The position numbers and the translations under genes are program-made. Positions 27,571-40,019 of a stretch of 64,000 nt of DNA are shown here, in pieces. Numbering within the stretch: the first letter of the stretch is position 1; every line of letters begins with the position of its first letter. Origin of the DNA: Poecilobothrus nobilitatus (taxonomy: Eukaryota > Arthropoda > Insecta > Diptera > Dolichopodidae). The notes beneath the pieces were generated by a model, which had not been told where the DNA came from, ran no database searches, and saw only the letters and a list, made by a program, of their open reading frames with translations. The stretch is taken from NCBI GenBank assembly GCA_947095535.1, contig OX352774.1:213020965-213084964 (forward strand). Reading direction: 5' to 3'.

Positions 27571-29009
27571 AATTGTTTTAAGTGAGGCATTATTTATTTT
27601 ATTTAAATAGAACAATTATGACACTATAGTCATGACCTATTAAAGATATCTATAAATTGATAAAAGGATCTTATGCTTCTTCTTAAAACGGAGTGAACAC
27701 TTTTGTTCTTATAACAGGGTAACTCAGAATTCAGTTGACAAAAATTAAAAAGCCTTCACATTTCCCATTAGCCTTCACATTTCCCTTTATTTGGCCCAGA
27801 TGTTTCTTAATTGTTTTTGGTATTTTAAGGATAAGGATGAAATTGGAGCTTTCATCTGTTGGCACTGGTAGCAACATTTATTTTTGATAATTTAATAAAA
27901 TTTAAACTATGTTTTAATTAATACTGAATCCATACAATTTTAGAAATGGTAAAAATAATACATTCTTTTTCCTAAGGCAAATGGAGATCTTCCAAAGACA
28001 TTATGAATACCTACTTGGTGATGTCAGATTCTTATTGACTAAATGACCTCCGTCTTTAGTCAATATAATAAAATGAAATCTCTAACTGCTAATGCAATAT
28101 ATTGACAATGGAGTAGTAATAAGAAAAAATAGGGCAGAGAGGCGAAAACTTTAAATTGAGGAGTAGGACTGTATTGGTCAATAATGAATCAGCGTATTAT
28201 TATAAGTTTTAATCAACATAATTTGTATACTACTTGTTGTCAACTATAAAAACTTTTGGACTTTATCGAATCTACCTAAACAACTCTTGACCAATTCTTA
28301 TATCTTCGTTAAGACAAAACTTGTTCAACACATATTATTATTAGTAATTTCTAAAAAATCCAAGCCACTTAAAAAGATTTATTTCTGTTCAACAAAAAAA
28401 AATTATAAAATTCAAATTTTTGATATTTTGAAAAAATAAAAAATGTCCTTTTGAGCTTTAAATTAAAAATTTTAAAATTAAATTACAATATACATATGGT
28501 GCAATAATTACCTATACATCATAAAATTTTAACAAACAATTTTCGATTAATTGTTTACAAATTATTTTGTTATTGTTGCAAATCTGAAATCATAGAAAAT
28601 AATGAATTAAATCAAGTTAAGTATGGCCAACTTGAAATTTCAGTCTACATAGAATGATGACGAACAGAAAAAAAAGACACGAACGAAGGGAGGAAAGGAA
28701 AATAAAAAAAAAAAAATGAATAATCTTTAAGTATATATGTATATATATGTATATATATACTCCATTTATGGGTTCTGTATTGCATTTTTTTTTTTTTTAA
28801 TAAAAAAAAAAAAATTCTTCAAATAATATAAAAATAATAAAAAATGGTTATTATTAAATGAAAAATTATTACTCTAGAGGCATTTTTGAAACTATGAGAC
28901 TAATAAATTTTTCATGTTAAACATAAATATCTTATTTTTTTTTTTTATCTTTTATTCTTTTTTTTTTTTTTTTGAAGTTTTCGACGAGTTAGAAAGGGTA
29001 CAAGAAGAG

Positions 29010-29042
<33 letters not shown>

Positions 29043-31204
29043 GCTCAATAATTCCTAGCTATAGTCTAGTATTTATATAAACACATAAAATTGATGTGGC
29101 GGTTTTTTCTCTTTTAATAACATTTTTAAATGGTGATAGAATAAAAATTATGTTGCAATTGGCCCTAACAGTCAGTCTAGCAATAATACATAAAATCGTG
29201 ATTTTGTATTATATTTTTCTTAATGTTATTACATTGTTTTTTTTTTGTTTCTGGTTTTTTGGTTTTATTTGTTTCCACAAATGTAATTTTTATTCCGGCT
29301 GTAATAAAGTTTTTAACAAAATATACACAAACACACCCAAACAGACGTCACCTCAAATGATTTTACTTTGGTTTTCCCGCATATTTTTTTTTTTAAGTGT
29401 GTATTGATTTGGTATATACCAGTATAGTGTCTACATTTTAAATAGAATTATTCTGGTTATAAATTAGCATGTTTATACTAAAATGTTATATAAATATTAA
29501 AAATTCAGTATATTTTATTATGGGTTAGGTATACATATATTTATATATATATATACGTATATATACACAATATTATAGATTTATGAATTATTTTAAACCT
29601 CACTACCTTTTACATATTTTCGAAAATGCCGATTTTGAAGCAAAAAAAAAAAAAATATATTTTTTTAATAATTTTTAAAGTGGTGTTGAATCCCAGTCGA
29701 AATTTAAAATAATAAAATAAGGCTTTATAGACTCTTTAGATATAATCTTAGTAGGTATAATATATATGTATACTGTAAGTGTATTTTGAATGAATGGGTT
29801 AATGGTGATATTCAATGGTTAGTTTAAATTCAATTTATATAATATAAATGTTTATGTATGATATTGGTAAAAATGGTGATGGTGGTGGTGGTGGTGTTAA
29901 AAAAGAAAAAAAAAAATTCTAAACATTAAAAATTATTATGCATTTCAATAAATTTTAAGGCGATAATTTTTTATAGTTTCGTTGTTGATCTGGATTTAGA
30001 ATAAAAAAAAAAAAAAAACAAAAAAAGAGAAAAAAAAAAAGAATATTTCAAAAGAAAAATGTCTTAATAAATATTTAGATTTATATTTTCATATTTTTTT
30101 TAATGTTTTTCTCGTTATTTGAAGAGGTTTTTTGTATTATTTTTTTTTTCAATTTTTCATATTTTATTGTTTTTTTTTTTTTGTTTTCCTCGTTTTTTAC
30201 TATTTTTCCTTTTTTTTTTTTCTGTTTTATTTATGTTTACAATTTTGTTTTAAAATATTAGTAATTTATAATTTTTTGAGTTATTATTAAAATGTTATTA
30301 TTTAGTGGGAGGTTGTTGTGAAGCAATTGAGGATAATAATTCATATAATTATGAGTTTCTTTGTTTTTTGTTTTTCTTTTTTTGTTTGTTTTTTTTTTAC
30401 CTTTTTTCTAAAATTTTATTTTTAAAATAAAAAATCAGTGGCGTGGTAGGTATATATGATTTTGATTAAAAATTAAAATTTTTGAAATTTAAAAATTACC
30501 TGTATATGTATGTATGTATATGTATTATGAATTTAAATTATGTAAATTCCAAAAAATTTCAAAAATTTTGTTACTTATTAGTTTCACTCTACCCGTTTAT
30601 GCATTTGTCCGTCCGTCCGTCATTACGTCTGTCTGTCTGTTTACAAAAGAAAACAAAACTAGATTTAAAAAAAAATAAAAATAAATTATTGTTGTAGAGC
30701 AACTTTTTTATATAGCCCCATCTAGCTACATCCTAGCTACATCTAGCATCATTCAAGTTCTACTTAATATTTTTTCAATATAAAAACATCAAAAGATTAT
30801 TGGTTATGTTTTTATACCTTATAAATCAAAATTAAAATTCTTCAAGTTTTTTAAATTCAGTATTAAAATTTACCGTTATATGAAAAGAATATTTTACAAG
30901 ATTTTGTATCTTTCATCTTCGATACAGGAGTGGTTCAGTATATGATCTTGAAATTTTGAGAAAAAAAAATCTTTAAGAATCTGAATAAGTTACCTCAGAA
31001 AATTTTATTTAAATAACGCTCTTTTTTAAAGCTAATAGGGGTCAAAAGTTTTTTGTATTTTTACACTATGTTTTAGGACAAAAGTACAAAAAACGGAAAT
31101 GACATTATTTCGAAAATTAAAAAAATAGAACAACATAAATATCGCGTGGCATAATATTTGGGCAGCTAGACATATAATATAATACACACACATTTATAGT
31201 TTGT
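27571..31204. other. Intergenic AT-rich DNA with microsatellites
   Basis: Contains a 16-bp direct pair, agccttcacatttccc, at 27,751 and 27,770; an (AT)n tract at about 29,010-29,036; a (GGT)n tract at about 29,875-29,897; T-rich runs from 30,090 to 30,420; and gtccgtccgtccgtc with gtctgtctgtctg at about 30,608-30,640. The frames at 29,096-29,407 and 30,482-30,697 are simple-sequence products. No gene is called. Confidence 0.6.
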
Positions 31205-31350
31205 TACAAAATTTAAGTTACATACGCTTTTTCCAGAATATGTGTACATATATATATATATTATACATATATACATATATGATTTTTATTAAGGAGGTAT
31301 TTTATATAGTTGGATAGAAAATCAGGGTTATTCACGTTTCCAGAATATTT
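31205..31350 (+). repeat. Two diverged copies of a 'cgctttttccagaata' repeat
   Basis: The block acaaaatttaagttacatacgctttttccagaata (31,208-31,242) is echoed by gaaaatcagggttattcacgtttccagaata (31,317-31,347). The same motif occurs twice more at 36,318-36,350 and 36,402-36,437. Spacing within each pair is about 85-110 bp, so this is a dispersed family with an internal tandem unit. Pure alignment by eye. Confidence 0.5.
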
Positions 31351-34300
31351 ATACGTATATATGTATATATATTTATATATATAATATTTATCCGAAATTT
31401 AATTTTTATATTTATAACTTCTGATCTTATAATGTTATTTTCGTAAGTACAAAATTTCAATTTTTCCATAGTCATATTTTATTTTTTGCGTACTTATTAT
31501 TTCATATGTCATATAAGTATGAAAAAAGTGTGGAGATTTTTTTATACAAATGTTATTTTTTATATTATACTTATGAATGACTTTCAAACTTAGTGTTTAG
31601 TGATACTTAATGATAGTGATACTTAGCGATACTTAATGAGAAACATTTTCTATAATATGATATCAAAAATTTTCGCTTTTCACAATAATTAAAATTTAAT
31701 TTAAGTTAAGTATCTCTTAAAAAATATCTTCCTATATATATTTTAAGATATTTTACAATTTTCAAAACTAAATTAGACTAAAATTTTCATATAGATTTTT
31801 ATATTAATACACAATTCGCAAGATAATTCAATATGAATTTACTGTAGGTTTATGCATTATAATCCTTCTTTAATTGCTTTGACATTTTTTATCACCTACA
31901 CTGAAATAGTTTTTACCTATTGTGAAACCACCAAGGTGTTATCTAAAGCCTATACAAAAAGATGAATAAATAGTTTGTCTCTATAATAATTCTCTAATCA
32001 CTTATTCTATATTATCCTTATTTTTCTATGTAAAATCGGTGTAAATATCTAATATTTATTCTTTTTACAACAAATGATCGATAAAGATTAGTAATCCTTA
32101 TTTATCCAAATTTTCGTGAATAAGTACTTAAGTATATTTAAAATTAACTCAATGTAATAATAACCAATATTTAATAGATTTTAATCGCTCAATTTTTGCA
32201 AATCTTTCAAATTTCAGAAGGATATCTCCTTTAAACTACATAAATATTTAGATATCCTTGTAAATATGAAAAGGTTTTTTGATAAAATTTTAGAAATCTT
32301 ATTATTTTAATTTAATTTAAGGCTTTCATACCAAATAATGATTGTAAAGAATGTATCACGTGAACAATGTAATTTTAAGTTGCTGATTCAATCTAATTAT
32401 TCAGCCTGAGCCTAAAGTCATAAATAAAAGTTTTAATCTTCTAAATATTAAATTTCCCATAATTTTATATTTTCAATCTTATATGGCCATTTTTTTTTTT
32501 TTTTGTAATAAATCCCCAAACAATTTAAATAACCTTGAACTTTTGATTAAAAAAAATATAACCTTCAAAATTTATCTTTCATAAAAAAATCTTCAATCAT
32601 TAATTTTAATTTTTTCACCAAAAAAATTTGAAATATTTAAAATATTTTGTAAACTTTTCTTTATTCGTTGTTTTTTGTTTGTTTTACTTTGCCTTATGTC
32701 AAAATAAAAGAACCAAATTCAATTAATTTTCATGAAATATTTTTCATTTTCCATACATCATCTTTGCAAAAACTAAAAAAAAACACCCAGAAGCAAGGAA
32801 CATTTTTTTTTTCTTTTTTTGTTTAGACCCCTTCTTTTTTTTTGTTGAACATTTTTACTTTATATCCCAGACATTTTATTAATGTCTCATGCAAGCAATT
32901 TATCAAAAAAAATTTAACATAAATAAAAAAAAGTGTTTTCATAAATTTTGTAAAATTTTAAAATGAAAAAAAAAAAAAAAAAAAACTAAATGTTAAATGG
33001 AAAAATATTTTTTTTTTTTTTAAAAAGAAAATTTTACTTATAGAATAAAAATATTCACAACATTTTTAAAATGACATAAATTTTACAATTGATTAATAAA
33101 TCAACGAAAAACCAAGAAAATTTAGCAATTTTGAAAAATAATTTTGTTGTTTTTTTTTATTTATTTGAAAATTGCAAAGTTTTAAAAAAACCACCCAAGA
33201 AAATTGAAATTTTAAATGTAATTACAGTACCTATACACAAAATGAATCAAAAACTATAAAAGGACTTCAGTTCCCTTCAGAACACTTTTACTACACTTTG
33301 CCGTTATTTATTCAAAAATATCCCCTACCAATATTCATTCGATAAGCAAGTGGAAAAGTCTTTCTTACAATAAAATTTTAAAAATTTGGTAAAATTAAAT
33401 GAAAAGTTTGACACTATTTTCTTTTTCATTTTTACCGACAAAAAAGTATTTCCACGTCATTAATCAGAAGAAATTAAAATATTAAAATATCTGTAGAAAT
33501 AAAATTTATATTTCAAAATATTGAAAATAAAAAAAAATTATCAAAAAATGAAAAAAAAAAAAAAAACTTATTTTGCCAGCCTTATTTTTATTAAGAAAGC
33601 GAAATTGAAAGTATGTATGTAATTCTTTAATTTTATTTTTAAATATCTCATACACAAACTATTTGTGTAAAAAAATTACATTACAAATGTAAGAGAGTTT
33701 TTTTTTTTTTTGTTACATTATGTAAGACAAAAAGGAAGAAAAACTGAACTATAAATGATTTATCAAAAAGAAAATTAATCTTTCCATAAAAAAAATTTAT
33801 GAAAAATTTAGTTAATTAAAAAAAAAAAATAAAATACTGGAAATTTAAAAAAAAATACTGGAAATTAAAATATTGATCAAATTTTCAGGTATTGTTATCA
33901 AACAACATTTTCATTGTCCCATGATTTGTTTTCGTACCTCCAACATTAAATTTACAGTTGTTGAAATTTCTTCAAAGGAAACTCGAAGAAATTGTTCAAT
34001 TGTTCAAAAGAAATTGTTTCAAAGGAAACTCGAAGAAATTGTTGAAATTCGTAATTCATATAATGTAATAACTCGTAATTATATTTTGCTAAAAAATTAG
34101 CACAGCTATGTTTAGTTATTAATATGGTAACCCCTAGTTTTTTAACAGTGAAGTTTTAAAAGGTTTATTTGAAAAATGCAAATGTTTTTCATTTTTTTGT
34201 TTTGAATAATTGTAGATATTATTTTAATATAATAATTTGGGACCGAATTTTAATGTAAAAACACATTTTTTTTTTTTTCAAAGATTTAATGTTGGCAAGA

Positions 34301-35939
34301 TATAAATATTTTCTCACATGATTAAATTTACCGTAAAATGGCATTGATTAATTAGTGCATATTTTTCTTTTTTACATCATTTAAATGCATATTGCATGCA
34401 TATTTTTATGAAATCATAATTTGAAACTCATAATGTTTTTGCTTAGAAATTTTACATGTAGAAATGAACCATGGTTTTTTTTATTCATTTGTTTAAGTTC
34501 TATATATTTTTAGTATTTTTAGTATTGACTGTATTCTTTCCGATAAAATAATTAAATAAAAATTTTTTTGAAAGTGAACTAATGATGCTCCAATAAATTT
34601 AACGATTTGTAATATTTTGAAATTGCATTTTAGATACATTTCAACATAGTAATTTCTAATGGAATTAAGAACGGCTTACTAACTTGTTAGATTTAAGATT
34701 ATTATTTTTTTATCCCTTATATACATACTTATATTTTTTACAATTCATAGTTTTCACCTACAGAAATAAATACATATTTAAATACATACATATATCTTAT
34801 AATTTTTAACATAGAAAATGTAGATGTCCCGGCAATTAGCTAAAATCTGTAAATAAGATACTTAAATAAAAGTACCACTAAAACTCCTCAAGCATCTTGA
34901 AATAAAACAAAAACATACTGCAAAATATTTGCCGGTGCTAAATAAGAACGGTCTCGTATGCCATTAGTCGAAAACTCCTCTTGCACATATGAAATCGTCT
35001 AGCATACCGCCTCGCTAATACGCTGAAATGTGAATAATCAATTTTGATACGTGTTTGCAATAACAAAGTTGCCATTTCAAAAACATTTTTAAGTTTTTCA
35101 AAATTTAGGATTCATAATATACTTATTTATATTAAAAATTTAAATTAGGCATATTAAAACGAATTTAAATTGAAACAAAAGTGTTAATTTACATATGTAT
35201 TTATTTGTTAAGTAATTTTGGATGATATTTCTATATTCTAGATTCTAGAATCTTTTGGATTGAACCGTTTCATATATAATTGCACTTGATTGTGTACCCC
35301 TTACTAAGGTAACGTTTCTAGAAATATCTTTGGACGTTGTTATTAATCTCTGCTCCCGATTGGTTTGTTCAAGAGAACTTCATTAATTGGCACCTCGTTA
35401 AATTGAACAAAACGCTAAATTAATTAAGTTCATGCATATAGGTTTTAAGAATAAATCAAATTTTTTTATTTTGAAAATGTCAAAGCTAGTGTTGTAGAAT
35501 CCATAATTCTTCCACGAGACTTAAATCACTTCCTGTCCCCTTTCTTTTTCTTTCAAATTGATCCTCAATAATTTTATTATCAATGATAACTCTTCTAAAA
35601 CTCTCTATTTCATTATTAGTTTTCATTTTACAACTTTAACTTTTTATAACAGAAATTTATTTATTTACAAGATCTCAAAACTTCAAACAATAATAAATTG
35701 ACGCAGTCATTTTATTTGTGATACAACGACTTATAGTGTTATTAAGCTTATATACGACGTACGCTAATGTCATTATTTAGGACAGCATGTTTAAAAGAAA
35801 AATTATTTTAACACCCTGTAACAAAAGATGCTAGAATTAGGATTTAGAACTGAGGGAAGGAACTCAAACTCCAATGAAGTGGTATGAAGCCATTAACAAA
35901 AATAATGAATAATCTTAAGAATTGTATTCGTATAATTTG
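31351..35939. other. Intergenic AT-rich DNA, no gene seen
   Basis: Includes a short degenerate array of tagtgatacttaatga units at 31,597-31,640. A 24-bp exact direct repeat lies at 33,973-33,996 and 34,020-34,043. A GC-elevated unexplained patch lies at about 34,920-35,050. An imperfect hairpin lies at about 35,374-35,431 (gaacttcattaatt ... attaattaagttc). The frame at 33,873-34,100 crosses the 24-bp repeat, whose 47-bp period breaks frame, so it is not accepted as a gene. Confidence 0.55.
33973..34043. repeat. 24-bp exact direct repeat, period 47
   Basis: The 24-mer beginning caaaggaaactcgaagaa recurs exactly 47 bases later, with a partial third copy of its tail (agaaattgtt) between. The period is not a multiple of three, which argues against a protein repeat. 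Local duplication is the simplest explanation. Confidence 0.8.
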
Positions 35940-36317
35940 TTTTTAATGGGATGGTGTCATAATTCCAAAAAAAAAAAATCCAAAGTTACAAAATTACAAA
36001 ATTTCATACAATGCAAAAAAAAATAATTCCAGAAAAAAAAAATTCCAAAGAAAAAAATTCTTAATTACAAAATTCCAAAATATTGAAAAAAACTCCACAA
36101 AATGAAATATATATTTATTCTTTGTGATTGACGACAAAGTTTTTTAGCAAGCTTTCAAACTTCAAACTTTAAAAATTTGATTAGTGAGAGTGGGAATCTC
36201 TACTGTAAGAAAATAAAAGCGGAGTTTTGGAGGCGATAGCCCTAATTATTTTGAATACTTTGGTATTAAAATATTTTGGTAATAAAATAATTATAGGAAG
36301 AATTTTAAAGTTAGTTA

Positions 36318-36437
36318 CAAAATCAGAACTACACGCCTTTTACAGAATATGTATAAATGTAACTATGTGAGGGTCTGAATTTAGGAGAAATTTTAAAGTT
36401 CAAATCAAAATCAGAGTTATACGCTTTTTCCAGAATA
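36318..36437 (+). repeat. Two further copies of the 'cgctttttccagaata' repeat
   Basis: The two copies here are aaaatcagaactacacgccttttacagaata and aaaatcagagttatacgctttttccagaata, about 85 bp apart. Each is preceded by a related ggaagaattttaaagttagt / ggagaaattttaaagttcaa block. They match the pair at 31,205-31,350. Confidence 0.55.
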
Positions 36438-36473
36438 ATTTTTAATTTAATGCATTTTTCTGCTACATAATTA

Positions 36474-36614
36474 ACACAGCCTTTCCTGTTCAGACGTGGC
36501 TGTAAATGTTGTAAAGGGGAATAATTCTTACGACGTGTTTGGAATACGAACCCACACTCTCTCGGTGTTTACAGCGTGTTTTGTACGCTCTTACCCACTA
36601 GGCCACCGAGGCCC
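36474..36614 (-). mobile_element. tRNA-derived SINE, copy 2 (full body)
   Basis: The minus strand reads GGCCTCGGTGGCCTAGTGGG, then an A-box-like head, a B-box-like GGGTTCGTATTCC, and a body ending in acgtctgaacaggaaaggct. It aligns along its length with copy 1 (25,584-25,726) at roughly 85-90 percent by eye. Neither copy retains a clear target duplication. Transcription by RNA polymerase III from the internal boxes is expected of such elements but not shown here. Confidence 0.8.
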
Positions 36615-36700
36615 TTTTTTTTTTGTGTAATTTTTTTTTTTGGAATTATGTAAATGGAATTATAGAAAAGGAATTTTTTTTTGGAATTTCGTACCCAACC

Positions 36701-37996
36701 CGATTTTAATTTTTTCATTTTATAACAGTCAGAAACAGAGTTAAAATTTAAATTAAAGAAATAGTTTTGTAACGGTTTTAGTAACGGGCAAAAACATTCC
36801 AAAGATGTATTGATGAAATTTTCTATTTTTTTCTAGAAAAATATTCAACTTTGCAATATAGTCACAATAAAAAAAAAAATGTTTTTGTTTTGTTTTTTTT
36901 TTTGGAATAAAATTTCCGTTACAAAAACTAATAAACCAATAATTTTTTATTTTTCATAAATTTAAACTAACACTTATAAACTCTAACTCCCACTGTTATA
37001 AAACAATACAAATAAAATATATACAAATTTATAGATACTATAATAAAAATTCAAATGTAATAAAAAGGATAATTATCCTTTTTTTTTCTTAAAATGTATT
37101 TTATATATTATTGATATTTTATAAAATATCCTTTCAAAATATTGAAATAAATAAAAAGGACATGTAAATTATTCTGTAAATAGTTATTTATCCATCCCGC
37201 CCATTAGATAATCCCATTCCTGTCTTCTTTTTTTTTTTTTTTTGTTTAATTTTTATTGTTTTTTGACTGTATAATTTTCGCTGATAATAAAATATTTAAA
37301 ATTAGGAATTTAAGAATATTATCCCATTTTTCTAATGAAATTCTTATACTTAATTTATTATCATTATTTTTAAATCTTTAATATATACAGCTTTCATTTT
37401 TAGAAAATTTTGTTTAATCTGAAAATGTTCAAATATACTGCATAAAATGTATGCATACCACACAAAATAATTTTAACAAAAATTGTAAATTTAAATAAAA
37501 AGAAATATCTATGTTGTAGGTAGATATATAATCCTGTTTAAAGTAATTCGAAAAAAGAAAAATACAACAACAATTGTTAACGAAAATACAAAAATTTATT
37601 CCATAAGATGCTTATAAAAATTATGAGCACAAGACAAAAAAAAATACAGCCCTAATAATCGTAATAAATCTGATGTTTAATAAGTTTTGAAAAGTAATTA
37701 GCAAAGAATTTAGAATCATTAAAGATTTTTTTTTTTTTCTTTTTATGATTTATAATATTCTATTCATTTTATTATTTTTATGATCATCGAATTTTTAAGT
37801 GACTTAGTGTGAATAAGATACGGTAATACCTACCAAGAGACTAAGATTAAACTAACTTTAGTATATACCTATATATGTAATTAAAGTACTTAAAGAATAA
37901 AAAAAATAGGTGGACAAGGTGCGTACAAGTGAATTGGATTGTAAAAGATAATAAAAATAATATAAGATTAAGGATTGTCATGTTTTCTATTATTTT
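36701..37996. other. Intergenic AT-rich DNA, no gene seen
   Basis: AT sequence with many A/T runs. The reverse frame at 36,569-36,802 runs through the SINE and the AATTCC array and is not a gene. Confidence 0.65.
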
Positions 37997-38850
37997 TATA
38001 CCCGAATGAACTATGTTCAAGGGTATAATAAATTTACCATTACGTTTGTTACACCGTAAAATTAAAATTGAGTTATTGAGTGAGGTATAGTGTCAAAGGT
38101 ATGGATCGGCTCAGAATCGAAATCTCAATCGATTAAGTCATGTACGTATGTCCGTCCGTCCGCACGATAACTCAAAAAATAAAGAAGCTAGGAGGCTGAA
38201 TTTTTTTTATGTCATTTTTTCAAAATTTTTAGTTTTGCTATTTAAATTCAGCTTTTTCGTTCGCTGGGTTCGAGTAGCTGCCAGTATCTATTGAAGCTAG
38301 GTGTCTCAAATTTTGCAAAATCGTGTCAAGCTATAGGCCAACAACACATGTAAAATTTGGTTATGCTTGGGCAGCACGTTCGGGTAGTTGCCATAGAACT
38401 TCGCTTTTTAAATTAAATAACTCAGTGTCTATTAGAGCTAGATATCTAAAATTTTATGAAGAGGTGGCGAGTTACATTTGAAAAACTTTTGTAAACTTTG
38501 GTTGGTCTAGAGCAGCCGGTTCAGGCTTCTTGTATTTCTCGGAACTTAATGAAGCTAGACGTCTGCAATCTTACAAATGATGATTGAGTTTTATGGTAAC
38601 AAATTTGGTTGTGGTGGTGCGACTGGTTCTAGTAGTTGCCATACAACTTCTTTGTTTAAATGAAAATAACTCAGTGTCTATTGAAGCTTGGTGTTTAAAA
38701 TTTACATAAATACATCTCGGTAGTTATAACGTCGGTATACTAAAACAACCGAAATTGTTTAAAAGATGATCAAGTTATATAGAAACAGGATATATTACGT
38801 TCATACGAGTATCCCAGAGTTGTCATAGTCTACTCTACTGTACTCTTCCT
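37997..38850 (+). mobile_element. Hairpin/GTCCGTCC dispersed element with degenerate tandem units
   Basis: Starts with a hairpin, tatacccgaatgaac ... gttcaagggtata (37,997-38,027). Next come gatcggctcagaatcg and tgtccgtccgtccg (38,149-38,162), and then a 'gaagctaggaggctga' block. Related blocks recur as degenerate tandem units of about 115-140 bp, seen at gaagctaggtgtct (38,293), gagctagatatct (38,434), gaagctagacgtct (38,551) and gaagcttggtgttt (38,683), most preceded by tagttgccata. The right end has gagtatcccagagttgtcat and ctactctactgtactcttcc. From memory, Drosophila dispersed repeats show a similar order of features; this needs a search. No open frame. Confidence 0.6.
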
Positions 38851-40019
38851 CTTTTTTTTTCATTTTTAATCGGTTAAAAATTTTTCTGATTGTTTCAACA
38901 TATACAAACGCTTTAGAAAATTTAAACAGATGTTAATTGTTTTTATTTAAAACAAAACAAAAACAAGATTTATTGCAATATATAAGTAATTATTGTCATA
39001 TATGTAGATATTAGGTAGATTGTGATTTTATCAAAAATTTAAATTAAATCTAAGGCATACTACAGATGTTTTTAAAATTAAAAAACTTGAAAGTATTATA
39101 TACAAGTAAATACTGCCTAAATCGAAAAAATTAGAAAGAATTAAAATTTTCAAATAGTTATCATTTATCTTTTCATATCATCAACAAGCTTTAAGAGTGA
39201 TAAATCTCCTTGATGCCCGAAATTATTTTACGCACTTAACCAACTTCTTCATGTAACTAATATAATGGTTTGATTTGATAAACATAGTTGGATGTAACAA
39301 TGGTTAGAGTGCCACTTTCTATTAATCATAGGATCGAAGTTGGAATACGATTAAATATGAAAATTTTACTTTTACTTGGTTTCAGATCTGATTCAGGTAC
39401 CATTCGCCTTTCAATTCAAATTTATGACAAATAATAATTAATATTTTTATATATGTATCAATAATAGAAAAAAAATACAAACATCATAACAAAAACATAT
39501 ATTAAAGGTAAGAATTTTAAGAATTAACACTAAGAATTTAATTTATATTTTATAACTCACAGATAACAAAATATTCTAATGTTATTATTTAATTGATTCA
39601 AATATCGAAACTTTTAATTATACCCTATAATTCAAATATTTAAACAAATAAACATATAAAACACATAAACAAATAAAATTATAACGATTGTAATTTAATG
39701 AATTTTAGATGTGATAATGCAGTGTAGGGCTTACCTATTATAATAAGTAATTCAATTAAATAAAATCAATACTGTAATAATAATAGTATATATTCCAAAG
39801 TATATCCATTCTCCATAAAATCCACCATATCTTCGACATCTTAATTCACCATATACCAATAATTTAGATTAAGTTATTAGTCTAACCGTTGAACAATAAT
39901 AGCAAAAACAAAAAGCAAACACAAATTCTAAAAACTCTATTATGGTAGTTATAACCACATCTCTTTATTGTTTAAAGTTAATTTGAGATTGATTATAGCT
40001 AGCCTAGATTAATGGGTTT
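38851..40019. other. Intergenic AT-rich DNA; one weak SINE-like patch
   Basis: No gene was recognised. A tRNA-like A/B box pair lies at 39,294-39,343 (listed separately). Elsewhere the sequence is AT-rich without open frames of note. Confidence 0.6.
39294..39343 (+). repeat. Possible tRNA-like (SINE) fragment
   Basis: Contains taacaatggttagagtgcc, which resembles a tRNA D-arm/A box, and 30 bases on aggatcgaagttgg, which resembles a B box with mismatches. It differs from the SINE family at 25.6, 36.5 and 49.1 kb. No acceptor stem pairs with it, so it is not an intact tRNA gene. It could be coincidence. Confidence 0.3.

Larger units (their letters stand above)
35945..36700. repeat. AATTCC/A-run fold-back region with nested repeats
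   Basis: The left part (35,955-36,100) is an array of aattccaaaaaaaa-type units. The right part (36,615-36,690) is made of the inverted unit ttttttttggaatt. Between them lie two 'cgctttttccagaata' repeats (36,318-36,437) and a reverse-oriented SINE (36,474-36,614). This may be a degenerate fold-back element into which other repeats inserted, or two unrelated simple arrays. Only the inverted arrangement is directly seen. Confidence 0.45.

Noticed and set aside
30608..30640. gtccgtccgtccgtc/gtctgtctgtctg run as a second copy of the 38-kb element
   Set aside because: Only the simple-repeat part matches; neither the TATACCC hairpin nor the gaagctag units are present nearby.
33873..34100. Frame of 75 codons containing a repeated peptide-like pattern
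   Set aside because: The underlying 24-bp DNA repeat has a 47-bp period, so the two copies fall in different frames; this is DNA duplication, not protein repeats.
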